64,000 nt of DNA from Pseudarthrobacter enclensis (GCF_030811655.1 NZ_JAUSRE010000006.1:160118-224117), one strand, 5' to 3'. Counted from the stretch's first letter, positions 1 to 11,400 are shown. Translations and numbers: made by a program. Notes: generated by a model not told the origin, from the sequence alone.

Positions 1-1335
1 ACCGGCGGCAACGAACCGCGCGTGGAGCTTCTCCCCCACCTCGGCGTAGAGCCAGAAACAGGGCAGGACGGCGGCAGCCAGGACTGCATAGCTGCCCGAT
101 GCCGACGCCGCGGTGAGGTGGTCCACGTATGCCTTTGTGACGGGGCCCAGTCCGCTCTGCGCCGGGCGGGTACTCAGCCAGGAGCGGTGGAGTTCCGATT
201 CCACCTCGAGGCACTGCTGTGCGGAGCCGGCCCAGAACAGCTGCTCGGCTTCCGATGGTGCGAGGGCGCTGGCCCGGGCCAGGACCCTGGAGTAGCCGTT
301 GAGGTAAAGGGCGTCCTGGGCCAGGTAGTAGGCGAAGTCCTTCTCCTCAAGCTCGCCCGAGGCCAGGCTCCGGATAAAGTCCAGCGCGTAGATGTCGTCG
401 AGGTCCTGTTGGGCTTCGTCCCACAGCCGGGCAGCGAAGCCCCCTTCATGAAGGGCGGGCCGCAGGTGGTGGAAGTGGTGCACGGGTCCGTTCCCGTGGC
501 CCACCTCCAGCTCTCCGGAGTTCTCAAGCGCACCGGCGAGCCAGGGCTTCACGGTCCGCAGCGACGCTTCCCAGTCGCCCACCCGGGCCTGCACGGTGGC
601 CATCGCAGAAGACAGGGAGCAGCCGGTGCCGTGGCTGTTGCGGGTGGCAATCCGGTTGCCCCGGACTTCCACCACGTCCTGTGCCAGCAGGCCTGAGGCG
701 TTGACCAGCGCGTCAGGGCAGTCCGTCCCCGCCAAGTGGCCGCCCTTCACCAGTACCGTGGCTCCGGTGGTCTTCGCCAACTGCTTCCCCTGGTCCAGGG
801 CCGCGTCCCAGCTCTCCGCCGGCTCCGCCCCCACCAGCATGGCAAGCTCGGGCAGGTTGGGGGTAATGAGATGGGCAAGAGGCAGCAGTTCCCGGAGGGC
901 AGCTTCGGCGGATTCCTTGAGCAGGCGGTCACCGCTGGTTGCCACCATCACCGGGTCCAGGACCACGACGGCGGGACGTACTTTCTCCAGCCAGCCGCGG
1001 ACAGTGCGGATTACCGCTTCATCTCCCAGCATGCCGATCTTGACGGCGTCGATGCTGATGTCGTCGCTGACGGCGTCCAGCTGCTGCGCCAGGAACGCAA
1101 CCGGGGGAACGTGCACGGCCTGCACCCCCCGTGTGTTCTGTGCGGTGAGGGCCGTAATCACGGCCATGCCATATCCACCGTGGGCGGCGATGCTTTTCAG
1201 GTCTGCCTGGATCCCTGCTCCACCCGAGGGATCGGAGCCCGCGATGGAAAGCACCCGCGGAACGTCGCGGCCCACGGGCGCCCCCGCAGGAGCACCCGGT
1301 ACGGCCGGCAGGGTCATGGAAAGGGTCGTAGACAA
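1..1335 (-). CDS. thiD: ThiD-TenA fusion: hydroxymethylpyrimidine (phosphate) kinase with C-terminal TenA domain (partial, 3' end off window)
   Basis: The N-terminal half (about residues 25-270) is a ribokinase-fold HMP/HMP-P kinase, which makes HMP pyrophosphate for thiamine synthesis. The substrate loop [18 protein letters not shown] and the late [12 protein letters not shown] motif are visible. From about residue 280 the reading frame continues into a TenA/thiaminase-II-like helical domain ([20 protein letters not shown]), which salvages pyrimidine from degraded thiamine. The frame is open to base 1, so the C-terminus is missing. I prefer the TTG at 1335 because GAAGGGA lies 8 bases upstream; the ATG at 1317 has no ribosome binding site. 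A TPP riboswitch sits directly upstream, so thiamine pyrophosphate should repress it. The fusion is known in actinobacteria and other groups. Confidence 0.9.
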   Translation of the reverse strand, partial: MSTTLSMTLPAVPGAPAGAPVGRDVPRVLSIAGSDPSGGAGIQADLKSIAAHGGYGMAVITALTAQNTRGVQAVHVPPVAFLAQQLDAVSDDISIDAVKIGMLGDEAVIRTVRGWLEKVRPAVVVLDPVMVATSGDRLLKESAEAALRELLPLAHLITPNLPELAMLVGAEPAESWDAALDQGKQLAKTTGATVLVKGGHLAGTDCPDALVNASGLLAQDVVEVRGNRIATRNSHGTGCSLSSAMATVQARVGDWEASLRTVKPWLAGALENSGELEVGHGNGPVHHFHHLRPALHEGGFAARLWDEAQQDLDDIYALDFIRSLASGELEEKDFAYYLAQDALYLNGYSRVLARASALAPSEAEQLFWAGSAQQCLEVESELHRSWLSTRPAQSGLGPVTKAYVDHLTAASASGSYAVLAAAVLPCFWLYAEVGEKLHARFVAAG

Positions 1336-1347
1336 GAGACATCCCTT

Positions 1348-1412
1348 CGCCGGTGCTCGGACAGGTTCAACGGGTCTGGATCTCAGCCGGCCTTCTGCTC
1401 GGCACCCCGTGT
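1348..1412 (-). promoter_or_regulatory. TPP riboswitch (THI element)
   Basis: On the minus strand the conserved THI-box parts occur in order: GGGGTGCC, then GGCTGAGATC, then ACCCGTTGAACCTG, closed by GAGCACC, which pairs with GGGGTGC to form P1. The element ends about 12 bases before the thiD start, next to the Shine-Dalgarno, which fits control of translation start rather than a terminator switch. Confidence 0.93.
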
Positions 1413-1498
1413 CGAGGTCCAGCCTAGCCGCTGGCGCGCATCCGGAAAAAGGTGACAGCCCCTTCCCTGCACCCAGCAGAAATCCCCGCCCTGCGGAG

Positions 1499-1526
1499 AG
1501 TTCCCCCTGTACTTACAGGGGGAACT
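1499..1526. repeat. Perfect 12-bp inverted repeat with a 4-nt loop (possible U-less terminator)
   Basis: AGTTCCCCCTGT is followed by ACTT and its exact reverse complement. It lies about 60 bp beyond the rne stop and about 85 bp before the TPP riboswitch. There is no T-run on either side, so if it is a terminator it is not the classical type. It may instead stabilise the rne 3' end or bind a protein. Confidence 0.6.
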
Positions 1527-1585
1527 GTCCACAAAACGGGGACTCCTGGCTGTTTCTGTGCTGCTGTCCGTTCCGGACGTGTGGC

Positions 1586-4500
1586 TTACAGCTCCGAAGC
1601 GGGCACACCGACACCGAGGATGATCGGTTCCTCGGCGGCCTTGCCCACCTCAGCCGACGGAACAGCGGTCTCCGGGGCCTTGGCCTCGTGGGAGTGGCCC
1701 GACGCGGTCGCCTGGACACTCTCGTGGTGCTGCACCGCGGTCTCGTTGGCGGCGCCCTGGGCACGGCTGGCAGCGCGGTGGCGGCGCGGCCGCCGCTGCC
1801 GGGACTGCTCCAGAGTGTGGTCCGAATAGTCCTTTTCAGCCGGAGCATCAACGGTGGCGCGCGCTTCCCCTCCCCCGGCAGTCCGCCCTTCCGGTGCCGG
1901 CTGGTCAGCTGCAGGTTCGGCGCCCGTCGGGGCAGCGGCGGCCTTGCCGGGTGCATCCTCGACAGAGGATGCGGGCTGGCCCAGGTGGGCGAACGCTTCC
2001 GCGAGCCGGTCCAGGGTCAGGGCCGGCTTGGGGTGGTGCTCCTCCGCGTGCTCCACGAAGGGAAGCGGGACTTCCTCTCCCCCGAAGGTCAGGACAGCCG
2101 CCGGTCGGGCCGGGGCGTCGGCGTCGTGCTTCTCCTCCATGGGTGCAGGCGCAGGCGGAGCCGGTGGCACCTGCCGGGCAGCCGCCACCTCATCGTCGTG
2201 CAGATGGGCGGCATGGGCAGCAGCCGCGATGTTTGCCAGGGCAAGCCGGGTGGCTTCTGCCTTGGCGTGCCGCTCCGCGTCTGCCGCCTCCGGCAGGACC
2301 GTGTGGACCTGCACCGCGGGCACCGGCGCAGCCTCGGGCTGCTGGCCGCCGCGTCCGCGCCGGCGCTTGCGCTCGGAACGGGGTCCCTGCTGGGCGTTGT
2401 CGGTCCGCTGCGCCTCGGGGCGGTGCACTTCGGCCCGCGGTTCGGGGCGGCTGTCGGTGCGCTGGACGTGGTGCTCGGCGGCCACGATGTTTGCGCGGCG
2501 GTGTTCCACCGGATCGTCGTGGGTGACGACGCCGCGGCCGGCGCAGGCCTCACACTGCTCGCCAAAGACTTCCAGCAACCCGGTGCCCATGCGCTTGCGG
2601 GTCATCTGGACAAGGCCCAGCGACGTCACTTCGGCCACCTGGTGCTTGGTCCGGTCCCGGCCCAGGCACTCCACCAGCCGGCGCAGGACAAGGTCGCGGT
2701 TGGATTCGAGGACCATGTCGATGAAGTCGATGACGATAATGCCGCCGATGTCGCGCAGGCGCAGCTGGCGCACCACTTCTTCGGCTGCTTCGAGGTTGTT
2801 CTTGGTGACGGTTTCCTCGAGGTTGCCGCCGCTGCCGGTGAACTTGCCGGTGTTGACGTCCACCACTGTCATGGCCTCGGTGCGGTCGATCACCAGGGAC
2901 CCGCCGGAGGGCAGGAAGACCTTGCGCTCAAGGGCCTTGTGGATCTGTTCGTCGATGCGCCAGGCGGAGAAGATGTCCTGGTCCTTGGTCCACTTCTCGA
3001 GCCGCCCCACCAGGTCAGGTGCCACGTAGGTGACGTAGGCCTCGATGGTGTCCCAGGCTTCCTCGCCGGAAACGATGAGCTTGGAGAAGTCTTCGTTGAA
3101 GACGTCTCGGACGACCTTGATGGTCAGGTCCGGTTCGCCGTACAGCAGTTCCGGAGCCAGGATCTTGGTGGACGCGGCCTGGCTTTCGATGCCTTCCCAC
3201 TGGGCGCGCAGCCGGTTGATGTCGTGCGTCAGCTCTTCCTCGGAAGCGCCCTCGGCGGCAGTACGGACAATGACGCCGGCGTGCTCGGGCAGGCGGTCCT
3301 TGAGGATGCGCTTGAGCCGGTTGCGTTCGACGTCGGGCAGCTTGCGGGAGATGCCCGTCATTGAGCCGCCGGGCACGTAGACCAGGTAGCGTCCGGGAAG
3401 CGAGATCTGGCTGGTCAGGCGGGCACCCTTGTGGCCCACGGGGTCCTTGGTGACCTGGACCAGCACGGTGTCGCCGGACTTGAGCGCGTTTTCGATGCGG
3501 CGCTGCTTGCCCTCGAGGTTCACGGCTTCCCAGTTGACCTCGCCGGCGTAGAGGACGGCGTTGCGGCCCCGGCCGATGTCGACGAATGCAGCTTCCATTG
3601 ACGGCAGCACGTTCTGCACCTTGCCCAGGTACACGTTGCCGATCAGTGAGTCCTGCTGGGTCTTGGACACGAAGTGTTCTGCCAGGACGCCGTCTTCGAG
3701 GACGGCGATCTGGATCCTGTCGTCGCGCTGGCGAACGATCATCTGGCGGTCGACGGACTCCCGGCGCGCCAGGAACTCTGCCTCGGTGATGACGGTGCGG
3801 CGGCGGCCGGTGTCGCGGGATTCACGGCGGCGCTGCTTCTTGGCCTCAAGCCGGGTGGAACCCTTGACGCTGGTCACCCGGTTGCTCACCGGGACTTCGC
3901 TGACAGGTCGCGGTGCACGGACCCTGGTCACCGTGTTGGGGGGATCGTCATCTCCGCCGCCGGTCAGTTCAAGGTCCTGGTCACCGCGGCGGCGGCGACG
4001 GCGGCGGCGGGAGGTCACCCCGTCCTCCACCTGCCCGGCGGTATCCTCGTCGGCCTCGTCTTCGGTGTCAGCCTCCGCGCCGTTTTCAAGGTCCTCGTCG
4101 GTCCTCTCGCCGGTCCGGCTGCGGCCCCGGCGGCCACGGCTGCGGCGCCGGCGGCGGCTGGAGGAGTCGTCGGTGTCTTCGGTCTCCTCCTCTTCAGGCT
4201 CCTCTGCGGCGGCCGCGGCGGGGCGGACAACCGTGCTGAGGTCCGGGGCCTGGAAGAGCACTGAGGTGGGCGACGCGGGTTCCAGGAAGAGCGAGCCAAA
4301 GGGGCTGGCGGGCGCGGCGGTTTCTCCGGCCGGAGCGGCCGCTGGTTCCCTGTCCTGCTTCGCAGCCTCTGCGGCGGTGGGCTCCTGGGTGGCCTGCTGC
4401 TCACCGGCATCCGGGGCGGCGGGTTCCTGGGCGGCGGTGGCTGCCTGGACGGAGCCGGACTCCTGCTCCCCGGCGTTCGACGCTATGGATTCAGCAACGA

Positions 4501-4948
4501 CAGCTTCCGCCTCGTTGGCTTCCACCACGGGGGCCGCAGCGGGGGATGCAACCTTGCGGGTGGCGACCCGGCGGCGGCGAACGGGTTTGGTTTCAACGTC
4601 GGCCGCAGGTGCCGGAGCAGATGCAGCACCGGGCTCCTCAGCGGCGGGACTGTCAACAACGGCAGCGGCGACGGCGGGGTCTGCTTCATCGGCGAAGGCG
4701 GGCAGGGGTTCGGCAGCGTCGACTTTTTTCCTGGCGCGGGTCCGACGGGCCGGCGCCTTGGGCGCCTCTTCCGACACGGCGCCCTCAGCACCGGTGGTGT
4801 CAGGGGCCTCTGAGCTGCCCCCGGCGGCCGTCACGTCTTCGCTGGTCTTTGGAGCCGCCTTGCGGCGCGTACGCGGGGCCTTCCTGGGTGCAGCAGCATC
4901 GGCGTCCGCTGCTGTGTCATTAACGGCCAGTTCCTGATCATTGTCCAT
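1586..4948 (-). CDS. rne: Ribonuclease E/G family endoribonuclease
   Basis: About 1120 residues. The central catalytic core has an S1 RNA-binding domain ([13 protein letters not shown] ... [26 protein letters not shown]), the DNase-I-like metal site ([11 protein letters not shown] ... IIVIDFIDM) and the Zn-link cysteines (CEACAGRG). Long disordered arms flank it. The N-terminal arm of about 400 residues is Ala/Pro/Glu rich with acidic stretches and arginine runs of up to eight; the C-terminal arm is also low complexity. This layout, with arms on both sides of the core, is typical of actinobacterial RNase E and differs from E. coli. It acts in mRNA decay and rRNA processing. The ATG at 4948 follows AGGAG by 11 bases; an upstream extension of the frame lacks conservation and a ribosome binding site. 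Confidence 0.93.
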   Translation of the reverse strand: MDNDQELAVNDTAADADAAAPRKAPRTRRKAAPKTSEDVTAAGGSSEAPDTTGAEGAVSEEAPKAPARRTRARKKVDAAEPLPAFADEADPAVAAAVVDSPAAEEPGAASAPAPAADVETKPVRRRRVATRKVASPAAAPVVEANEAEAVVAESIASNAGEQESGSVQAATAAQEPAAPDAGEQQATQEPTAAEAAKQDREPAAAPAGETAAPASPFGSLFLEPASPTSVLFQAPDLSTVVRPAAAAAEEPEEEETEDTDDSSSRRRRRSRGRRGRSRTGERTDEDLENGAEADTEDEADEDTAGQVEDGVTSRRRRRRRRGDQDLELTGGGDDDPPNTVTRVRAPRPVSEVPVSNRVTSVKGSTRLEAKKQRRRESRDTGRRRTVITEAEFLARRESVDRQMIVRQRDDRIQIAVLEDGVLAEHFVSKTQQDSLIGNVYLGKVQNVLPSMEAAFVDIGRGRNAVLYAGEVNWEAVNLEGKQRRIENALKSGDTVLVQVTKDPVGHKGARLTSQISLPGRYLVYVPGGSMTGISRKLPDVERNRLKRILKDRLPEHAGVIVRTAAEGASEEELTHDINRLRAQWEGIESQAASTKILAPELLYGEPDLTIKVVRDVFNEDFSKLIVSGEEAWDTIEAYVTYVAPDLVGRLEKWTKDQDIFSAWRIDEQIHKALERKVFLPSGGSLVIDRTEAMTVVDVNTGKFTGSGGNLEETVTKNNLEAAEEVVRQLRLRDIGGIIVIDFIDMVLESNRDLVLRRLVECLGRDRTKHQVAEVTSLGLVQMTRKRMGTGLLEVFGEQCEACAGRGVVTHDDPVEHRRANIVAAEHHVQRTDSRPEPRAEVHRPEAQRTDNAQQGPRSERKRRRGRGGQQPEAAPVPAVQVHTVLPEAADAERHAKAEATRLALANIAAAAHAAHLHDDEVAAARQVPPAPPAPAPMEEKHDADAPARPAAVLTFGGEEVPLPFVEHAEEHHPKPALTLDRLAEAFAHLGQPASSVEDAPGKAAAAPTGAEPAADQPAPEGRTAGGGEARATVDAPAEKDYSDHTLEQSRQRRPRRHRAASRAQGAANETAVQHHESVQATASGHSHEAKAPETAVPSAEVGKAAEEPIILGVGVPASEL

Positions 4949-5386
4949 ATGTGGCAACACTCCTGCCCCTGACGTACCGCCACATCCGGCACCCATTGGG
5001 GCACATATTGTCAAAACCCGCAGGCGTTGACAGAAGTCAAGTGGATACTCCCAGGTTCGCACCGTCGTTGGGGTGCGGCAGCCCGTGGGAGCCGGTGGAT
5101 GTTCTGAAAACCCGTTGTTCCACGTGCCACAACCAGGTGCCGCCCAATGGAGTCGCGGGTGTGCCGGAAGAATCCGAAGCCTGCCCTGCTCATCATTGGC
5201 GGTCTTGGGAACAAACCACCGGACCGGAGTCCGAATGTGGATCGGCTTCCAGCCACGTTCATTCTCTCATACCGCGGCAGGATCGCCGCGGAGGCAGGTG
5301 CTGCTGTTCCCGTTGCTGTGTGATGGCTCCAGCCGCCGGCGTTACAATCAGGCACAGGAGCACCGGACGAAAAGGACGCCACACCC
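4949..5386. other. 438-bp divergent intergenic region (rne leader and VKOR promoter)
   Basis: No credible gene is seen. It must hold the promoters of rne (leftward) and the VKOR gene (rightward). A good -10, TACAAT, lies at 5343-5348, about 39 bp before the VKOR start, but no good -35 stands at the usual distance. The rne side may give a 5' leader of a few hundred bases; E. coli rne controls itself through such a leader, but I see no comparable structure by eye. Confidence 0.5.
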
Positions 5387-6055
5387 ATGCCCAGCATCTC
5401 CCCCGTCAGCGCCCAGGAACATGGACGGGCAGCCGATCCACAGGCCAGTGCTGCCGGAAGCCTTCCCCCCATGGCCCGGAACCGGCCTTTCGGCTGGCTG
5501 CTGGTGATCACCGGCATCACAGGCTGGCTTGCGTCGGGAACCCTGGTCCTGGAAAAACTCGAAGTACTTAAGGATCCCAACCACGCCACGGTGTGCGACG
5601 TGAATCCCTGGATTTCGTGCGGCCAGGTAATGCAGACGTGGCAGAGTTCCGTATTCGGCTTTCCCAACATGTTCATTGGGATTGTGGCCTTCGCCGTCAT
5701 CATCACCGTGGGCATGGCCCTGCTCTCCGGGGCGACCTTTGCCCGCTGGTACTGGCTGGGGCTGCAGACCGGAGTCACGCTGGGCTTCGCCTTCGTTGTC
5801 TGGCTGTGGTCGCAGGCCCTGTACTCCATCCACATCCTCTGCCCGCTGTGCATGATCGTCTGGGCAGCCATGATCCCGCTCTTCGTGTGGACCACCATCA
5901 GGAACATCGCAGCCGGCGTCATTCCCGTCCCGGCAGGTGCGACCCGGCTCCTGGGTGATTCCGGCTGGATCCTTACCGCGCTGCTCTACGTGGCCGTCGT
6001 CGCCACCATCTTCTTCGCGTTCATCCAGGTGTTTGTGGGGACCTCGGGCTTCTAG
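5387..6055 (+). CDS. Vitamin K epoxide reductase (VKOR) family membrane protein
   Basis: 222 residues with about five membrane segments (near 35-51, 90-113, 120-141, 150-168 and 190-215). The redox cysteines are in place: a loop pair Cys70/Cys78 (CDVNPWISC) and the membrane CxxC Cys152-Cys155 (CPLC). In actinobacteria VKOR uses quinones to re-oxidise DsbA-like enzymes, replacing DsbB. No extracytoplasmic DsbA partner is adjacent here. The N-terminal 30 residues are a cytoplasmic, unconserved-looking tail. The gene ends convergent to ndk with a strong shared hairpin. Confidence 0.88.
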   Translation: MPSISPVSAQEHGRAADPQASAAGSLPPMARNRPFGWLLVITGITGWLASGTLVLEKLEVLKDPNHATVCDVNPWISCGQVMQTWQSSVFGFPNMFIGIVAFAVIITVGMALLSGATFARWYWLGLQTGVTLGFAFVVWLWSQALYSIHILCPLCMIVWAAMIPLFVWTTIRNIAAGVIPVPAGATRLLGDSGWILTALLYVAVVATIFFAFIQVFVGTSGF

Positions 6056-6080
6056 CCGGGCGGCTCCCCCGGCGGATAAA

Positions 6081-6118
6081 AGATAAGGCCAATGTTCACA
6101 AGAACATTGGCCTTATCT
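6081..6118. terminator. Bidirectional terminator between the VKOR gene and ndk
   Basis: Perfect 17-bp inverted repeat (AGATAAGGCCAATGTTC) with the 4-nt loop ACAA, placed 25 bp after the VKOR stop and 51 bp after the ndk stop. Confidence 0.85.
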
Positions 6119-6169
6119 GTCAGTTGGCAACGCTTTGGTCCACGCCACTGCGCGGGGCGCGACCGCCGG

Positions 6170-6586
6170 TTACTGGAACCAGATCTTGATCTCGCGCTCG
6201 GCGGAATCGGTCGAGTCGGAGCCGTGCACCAGGTTCTGCTGGACCTTCAGGCCCCAGTCGCGGCCGAAGTCGCCACGGATGGTGCCGGGGGCCGCCGTCG
6301 TGGGATCGGTGGTGCCTGCGAGTGAGCGGAAACCTTCGATGACGCGGTGGCCTTCGAAGATGGCCGCCACCACGGGGCCGCTGAGCATGAACTCCACCAG
6401 CGGCTCGTAAAAGGGCTTGCCCACGTGTTCCTCGTAGTGCTGCTCCAGCAGTTCACGGGTGGCGTCAACCTTCTTCAGCTCAACAAGGCTGTAGCCCTTG
6501 GCTTCAATACGGGCCAGGATGGCGCCGGTCAGGTTACGGGCGACGCCGTCGGGCTTGATCAGGACGAGGGTGCGCTCTGTAGTCAC
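6170..6586 (-). CDS. ndk: Nucleoside diphosphate kinase
   Basis: 138 residues, the normal family length. It transfers the gamma phosphate from ATP to NDPs through a phosphohistidine. Visible are the N-terminal [13 protein letters not shown] and the active-site motif NLVHGSDS holding the catalytic His near residue 117. It lies downstream of DUF4233 and folC on the same strand with a 37-bp gap, probably one transcript with ileS-folC. In M. tuberculosis ndkA also sits between rne and the DUF4233/folC genes (from recall). Confidence 0.96.
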   Translation of the reverse strand: MTTERTLVLIKPDGVARNLTGAILARIEAKGYSLVELKKVDATRELLEQHYEEHVGKPFYEPLVEFMLSGPVVAAIFEGHRVIEGFRSLAGTTDPTTAAPGTIRGDFGRDWGLKVQQNLVHGSDSTDSAEREIKIWFQ

Positions 6587-6623
6587 AACTGCTCCAATGG
6601 GTTGGTGGGGTTTCGGGACAAGT

Positions 6624-7088
6624 CTACGGGGACTGGGGCTGGGCCGGACCGGCAGCCTGGTCGGGGTGGGCGGCTTCCCATTCCGCCTGCTCGCGTGCTC
6701 GCTGGGCGGCCTCGCGGTCCAGCCGGATGCCGGTGCGTATGCCGTACCACCAGGCGAGGGCGAAGAGCGCGCCCACCAGGTACATGGTCGGTTCGATAAT
6801 GCCCATGAGGATCAGGACCAGTTGCAGGACCCACCCCACACCGATTCCCCAGGGTCTGTTGAGGACCGCGCAGGCGGCGACCATGAGCACGCTGAGGCCG
6901 ATGCCGACCCCGAGGATCAGCACCGGCGGAAACTCACCGCGGCGGAGGCCGAACACCGCCAGGGTGGCGAAGAACATGACGAACGCTTCGAGGAGCAGGA
7001 CCGTTGAGGCGAACATGACCTTGGTGGAACGCCGCTTCTTCGGCATCCCGGGACGCCACTCGCGCTGTGCTTTGGTGAGTCTGGCCAC
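6624..7088 (-). CDS. DUF4233 family membrane protein
   Basis: 154 residues from the GTG at 7088, which has GGAGG seven bases upstream. The more upstream GTG at 7094 overlaps the folC stop but sits only one base from that site, so it is unlikely. After a basic N-terminus ([16 protein letters not shown]) come four hydrophobic segments (near 20-40, 46-66, 74-94 and 97-115) and a charged C-terminal tail. It is a conserved actinobacterial companion of folC (Rv2446c position) with no known function. Translation is probably coupled to folC. Confidence 0.82.
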   Translation of the reverse strand: MARLTKAQREWRPGMPKKRRSTKVMFASTVLLLEAFVMFFATLAVFGLRRGEFPPVLILGVGIGLSVLMVAACAVLNRPWGIGVGWVLQLVLILMGIIEPTMYLVGALFALAWWYGIRTGIRLDREAAQRAREQAEWEAAHPDQAAGPAQPQSP

Positions 7089-7090
7089 GG

Positions 7091-8449
7091 TCACGCCTCC
7101 GTTTTTCCGAGCAGGATCCGCGCTTCGGCCACCAGCGTGATGGAGCCGGTGACCAGCACACCGCCGGACAGGTCCTCGTTGGCTTCGGCCCGTTCCACCG
7201 CCCATTCCAGCGCGTCGTCCAGTTTCTCGGCAATGTGGACATTGTCCTCGCCGAAGCCCAGCTCGATCGCCAGCTCAGCCAGTTCGGCAGCAGGAACGGC
7301 CCGGGGCGAGTTGGACTGCGTGAAGCAGTATTCGTCCGCTACCCCTTCCAAGGACTCCTTGAGTTCCCGGAGGATTTCCTCAGCATCCTTTTCCTTGAGC
7401 ACGCCCACGACGGGAACCAGCTTGGTGAAGGTAAATGCTTCCTGCAGCGCGGCAGCGGAGGCCTTGATGCCATCCGGGTTGTGCGCGGCGTCCACGATGA
7501 TCGTGGGGGCAGTCCGCACCACCTCGAGGCGCCCCGGGGATGTCACAGCCGCGAAGCCTTCCTGCAGGACCTCGAAGTCGAGCTCCTTCTCGCCGCCGAA
7601 GAATGCCTCCAGCGCGGCCACCGCAACGGCGGCGTTCTGCGCCTGGTGCGCGCCATGCAGCGGCACCAGCAGGTCCGGGTAGCGGCCTGCGATGCCCTGG
7701 ATGGTGACCAGCTGCCCACCAACAGCGACAGTGCGGGACTCGACGCCGAACTCCACGCCTTCGAAGCGGAACGGCACACCCACTTCCTTGGCCTTTTCCA
7801 GCAGCACCTGGGCCGCGTCAAGGGGCTGGGCCGCGCTGATGAGGTAGCCGCCGGGCTTGATGATGCCGGCCTTTTCATAGGCGATGTCCGCCGTCGTATC
7901 CCCCAGCAGGTCGGTGTGGTCCAGCGAGATGGGAGTCACCACGGAGACCTGGCCGTCGCCCACGTTGGTGGCATCGGTGATGCCGCCCAGTCCCACCTCG
8001 ATGATGGCCACGTTGACGGGCTGGTCGGCGAAGATGGCGAAGCCCAGGATGGTGAGGCACTCGAAGTAGGTCAGCCGCGGCTGGCCCTCAGCTTCCAGTT
8101 CGGAGTCGACGATCTGCAGGTAGGGCCGGATTTCGTCCCAGATCCGGACGAACGTCTCGTCGGACACGGGGTGGCCGTCGATGCTGATCCGCTCGGTGAC
8201 CTTGGACAGGTGCGGACTGGTGTACCGGCCCGTGCTCAGGCCGTGCGCGCGGAGCACGGACTCGATCATCCGGGAGGTGGAGGTCTTGCCGTTCGTGCCG
8301 GTCACGTGGATGATCGGGTACGCCTTGTTGGGCTCGCCCAGCACGTCCATGGCACGGAACAGCGGCGCCAGGCGGGGCTCCATCTTGTTTTCCGGAGCCC
8401 GGCCCAGCAGTTCGGCATAAACGCTTTCAACCGAGAATTCGTCGGTCAT
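7091..8449 (-). CDS. folC: Bifunctional dihydrofolate synthase / folylpolyglutamate synthase
   Basis: 452 residues. It adds glutamate to dihydropteroate and to folates, using ATP. The P-loop VTGTNGKTSTSRMI (near 50-63), the FolC signature YTSPHL and the Mur-ligase region EVGLGGITDATN are present, followed by the C-terminal ligase domain (DAAHNPDGI). It starts 3 bp after the ileS stop and ends against the DUF4233 gene, so ileS-folC-DUF4233-ndk reads as one operon. Confidence 0.95.
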   Translation of the reverse strand: MTDEFSVESVYAELLGRAPENKMEPRLAPLFRAMDVLGEPNKAYPIIHVTGTNGKTSTSRMIESVLRAHGLSTGRYTSPHLSKVTERISIDGHPVSDETFVRIWDEIRPYLQIVDSELEAEGQPRLTYFECLTILGFAIFADQPVNVAIIEVGLGGITDATNVGDGQVSVVTPISLDHTDLLGDTTADIAYEKAGIIKPGGYLISAAQPLDAAQVLLEKAKEVGVPFRFEGVEFGVESRTVAVGGQLVTIQGIAGRYPDLLVPLHGAHQAQNAAVAVAALEAFFGGEKELDFEVLQEGFAAVTSPGRLEVVRTAPTIIVDAAHNPDGIKASAAALQEAFTFTKLVPVVGVLKEKDAEEILRELKESLEGVADEYCFTQSNSPRAVPAAELAELAIELGFGEDNVHIAEKLDDALEWAVERAEANEDLSGGVLVTGSITLVAEARILLGKTEA

Positions 8450-8452
8450 GTC

Positions 8453-11400
8453 CTAGGCCTCCACTTTTTCCACCGCGACGGCGGGCTCGGACACATCGGC
8501 AGGTTCAGCGGCCAGGTCCACCGTCAGCGTCTCACCCTTGACAAGTTCAGCGTTGGCGAGCAGGGCATCCACCACGTTCTGCGCGGCGGTGACCGTGGTC
8601 CGGATCCGGTCGCTCACGTTGAGTCCGGCGTCCTTGCGTGCCTGCTGGATGGCGCGGACCATGTCGCGGGCCAGACCTTCGGCTTCCAGCTCCGGCGTGA
8701 CCTCGGTATTGAGCACAACGAAGCCGCCGCCGGGAAGTACGGCAACAGCTGCCGAACCGCCGTCGGATTCTGCCACCACCGTCTCCAGCGTGTACTCCTG
8801 CGGCTCCAGCTGGAGGCCGCCGGCGGTGACCACGCCCGCATCGTCCACGGACCAGTCCCCGGACTTGGAGCCCTTGATGGCCACCTGGACATTCTTGCCC
8901 AGGCGCGGACCGGCGGCACGGGCGTTGACCACCAGCTTCTGCTGGATGCCGAACTCTTCGGGGGAAGCGGTTGCGGCGTCCAGCAGGCGGACGGACCGGA
9001 GGTTGAGTTCATCGGCGACGACGGCGGCAAAGCCTTCGAGTGCGCCCGCGCCGGGTGCCACCACGGTGAGTTCCTGCAGCGGCAGGCGGACGCGCAGGTT
9101 CGCTGCCTTCCGCAGCGAGGAGCCGGTGGAGCAGATCTGCTGGACCCGGTCCATGGCTTCCACCAGGGACGGGTTGGCCGGGAACAGGTCAGCGTCAGGC
9201 CAGTCGGCGAGGTGCACGGACCGGCCGCCGGTCAGGCCGCGCCAGATCTCCTCGGAGACCAGCGGCAGCAGCGACGCAGCAGCACGGGTGACGGTCTCCA
9301 GCGCGGTGAACAGTGCGTCGAAGGCGTCCTGGTCCTCGTCGAAGAACCGCTGCCGGCTGCGGCGGACGTACCAGTTGGTGAGCATGTCCAGGTAGCTGCG
9401 CAGCGAATCGCACGCGCCGGAGATGTCATAGGTGTCCAGTTGGCCGGTCATGGTGCGCACCAGGTCTCCGGTGTTGGCCAGGAGGTACTGGTCCAGCGTG
9501 TCCCGGTAGCCCTCATAGCGCAGCTTGGCGTCGTAGCCTGCACCGCCGTTGGCGGCGTTCGTGTACAGGGTGAAGAAGCTGTACACGTTCCACAGCGGCA
9601 GGATGACCTGGCGGACGCCGTCGCGGATGCCCTGCTCGGTGACGATCAGGTTGCCGCCGCGCAGGATGGGGCTGGACATCAGGAACCAGCGCATGGCGTC
9701 GGAGCCGTCACGGTCCAGGACCTCGGAGACGTCCGGGTAGTTGCGCAGGCTCTTGGACATCTTCTGGCCGTCGGAGCCGAGCACGATGCCGTGGCTGATG
9801 ACGTTCCTGAAGGCGGGCCGGTCGAACAGTGCCGTGGACAGGATGTGCAGCATGTAAAACCAGCCGCGGGTCTGCCCGATGTACTCCACGATGAAGTCCG
9901 CCGGGTTGTGGGTGTTGAACCACGCCTCGTTCTCGAACGGGTAGTGCACCTGGCCGTAGGGCATGGAGCCGGAGTCGAACCAGACGTCCAGGACGTCCTC
10001 AACGCGGCGCATCACCGACTGGCCCTCTTCGGGGGTGCGGGGATCGTCCGGGTTGGGCCTGGTGAGCTCGTCGATGAACGGCCGGTGCAGGTCCACCTCG
10101 CCGTCCTTGTTCAGCGGCAGCCGGCCGAAGTCGGCTTCGATCTCCGCCAGGGAGCCGTAGACGTCGGTGCGCGGGTACTCCGGATCGCTGGACTGCCAGA
10201 CGGGGATGGGGCTGCCCCAGAAACGGTTCCGGCTGATGGACCAGTCCCGGGCGTTTTCCAGCCACTTGCCAAACTGGCCGTCCTTGACGTTGCCGGGGAT
10301 CCAGTTGATCTCCTGGTTCAGTTCGGACATCCGGTCCTTGAACTTGGTGACCTCCACGTACCAGGAAGACACCGCGCGATAGATCAGCGGGTTGCGGCAG
10401 CGCCAGCAGTGCGGGTAGCTGTGCTCGTAGCTGGCCTGGCGGACCAGCCGCCCCTGGGCGCGGAGCACCTGGGTGATGGGCTTGTTGGCGTCGAAGACCT
10501 GGAGGCCCACGATGTCGTGGAGGGCGCCGTGCTTGAACAGCGGCAGGAACTTTGCGCCCTCGTCCACGGAGAGCACCACGGGGATGCCGGCTTCCTCGCA
10601 CACCTTCTGGTCGTCTTCACCGTAGGCGGGCGCCTGGTGCACGATGCCCGTACCGTCCGTGGTGGTCACGTAGTCGGCCACCACGAAGCGCCAGGCGTTT
10701 TCCATGCCGTACTTTTCGTTGTCGGCAAAGTCGTCCCAGAGCCGCTGGTACTCCAGGCCTTCAAGCTCCGCGCCGGTGTGGGTGGACATGACGGCGGCTT
10801 CCGCGTCCTCGAAGCTGTCGTAGCCCAGGTCCTTGGCGTAGCTGCCCAGCAAATCCGCTGCGAGCAGGAAGCTGCCCGTGACCGGGGCGTCAGCGGAGGC
10901 TGCCTTGATGCCGTTGGGTCCGGCGGGCAGCACAACGTAAGTGATGGAAGGCCCGACGGCGAGCGCGGCGTTGGTGGGCAGGGTCCAGGGGGTGGTGGTC
11001 CAGGCCAGGGCCTGCACTCCGGCGAGTTCCTTTGACAGCTCCGACGCGCCCGCGCGGATGGGGAACGTGACGGTGACGGTCTGGTCCTGGCGGTTCTTGT
11101 ACACATCGTCGTCCATGCGCAGCTCATGGTTGGACAGCGGCGTTTCGTCCTTCCAGCAGTAGGGCAGGACGCGATAGCCGTTGTACGTCAGGCCTTTGTC
11201 GTGCAGCTGCTTGAAGGCCCAGAGGACCGACTCCATGTACTCGACATTGAGCGTCTTGTAGTCGTTGTCGAAGTCCACCCAGCGCGCCTGGCGGGTGACA
11301 TAGCTACGCCATTCATCGGCGTACTTCATGACCGATGCCCGGCAGGCGTCGTTGAACTTGTCGATGCCCATGGCTTCGATCTGGGTCTTGTCCGTCATGC

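Noticed and set aside
54..180. Frameshift or gene break in thiD-TenA
   Set aside because: The single minus-strand frame runs uninterrupted from base 1335 to base 1, so the gene is only cut by the window edge.
596..3364. 922-residue rightward open frame
   Set aside because: It runs antisense to thiD and rne, both of which have strong motifs. It is a shadow frame of high-GC codon bias, rich in Arg/Ala/Gly/Pro with no domain.
3950..4180. Repetitive GGC/CGG-rich tract as a repeat element or CRISPR
   Set aside because: It encodes the arginine runs and acidic stretches of RNase E; there are no regular repeat units or spacers.
7235..11035. 1266-residue rightward open frame
   Set aside because: Antisense to folC and ileS, and His/Val/Gly/Asp-rich as expected from reverse reading of GC-rich codons. 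No recognisable domain.
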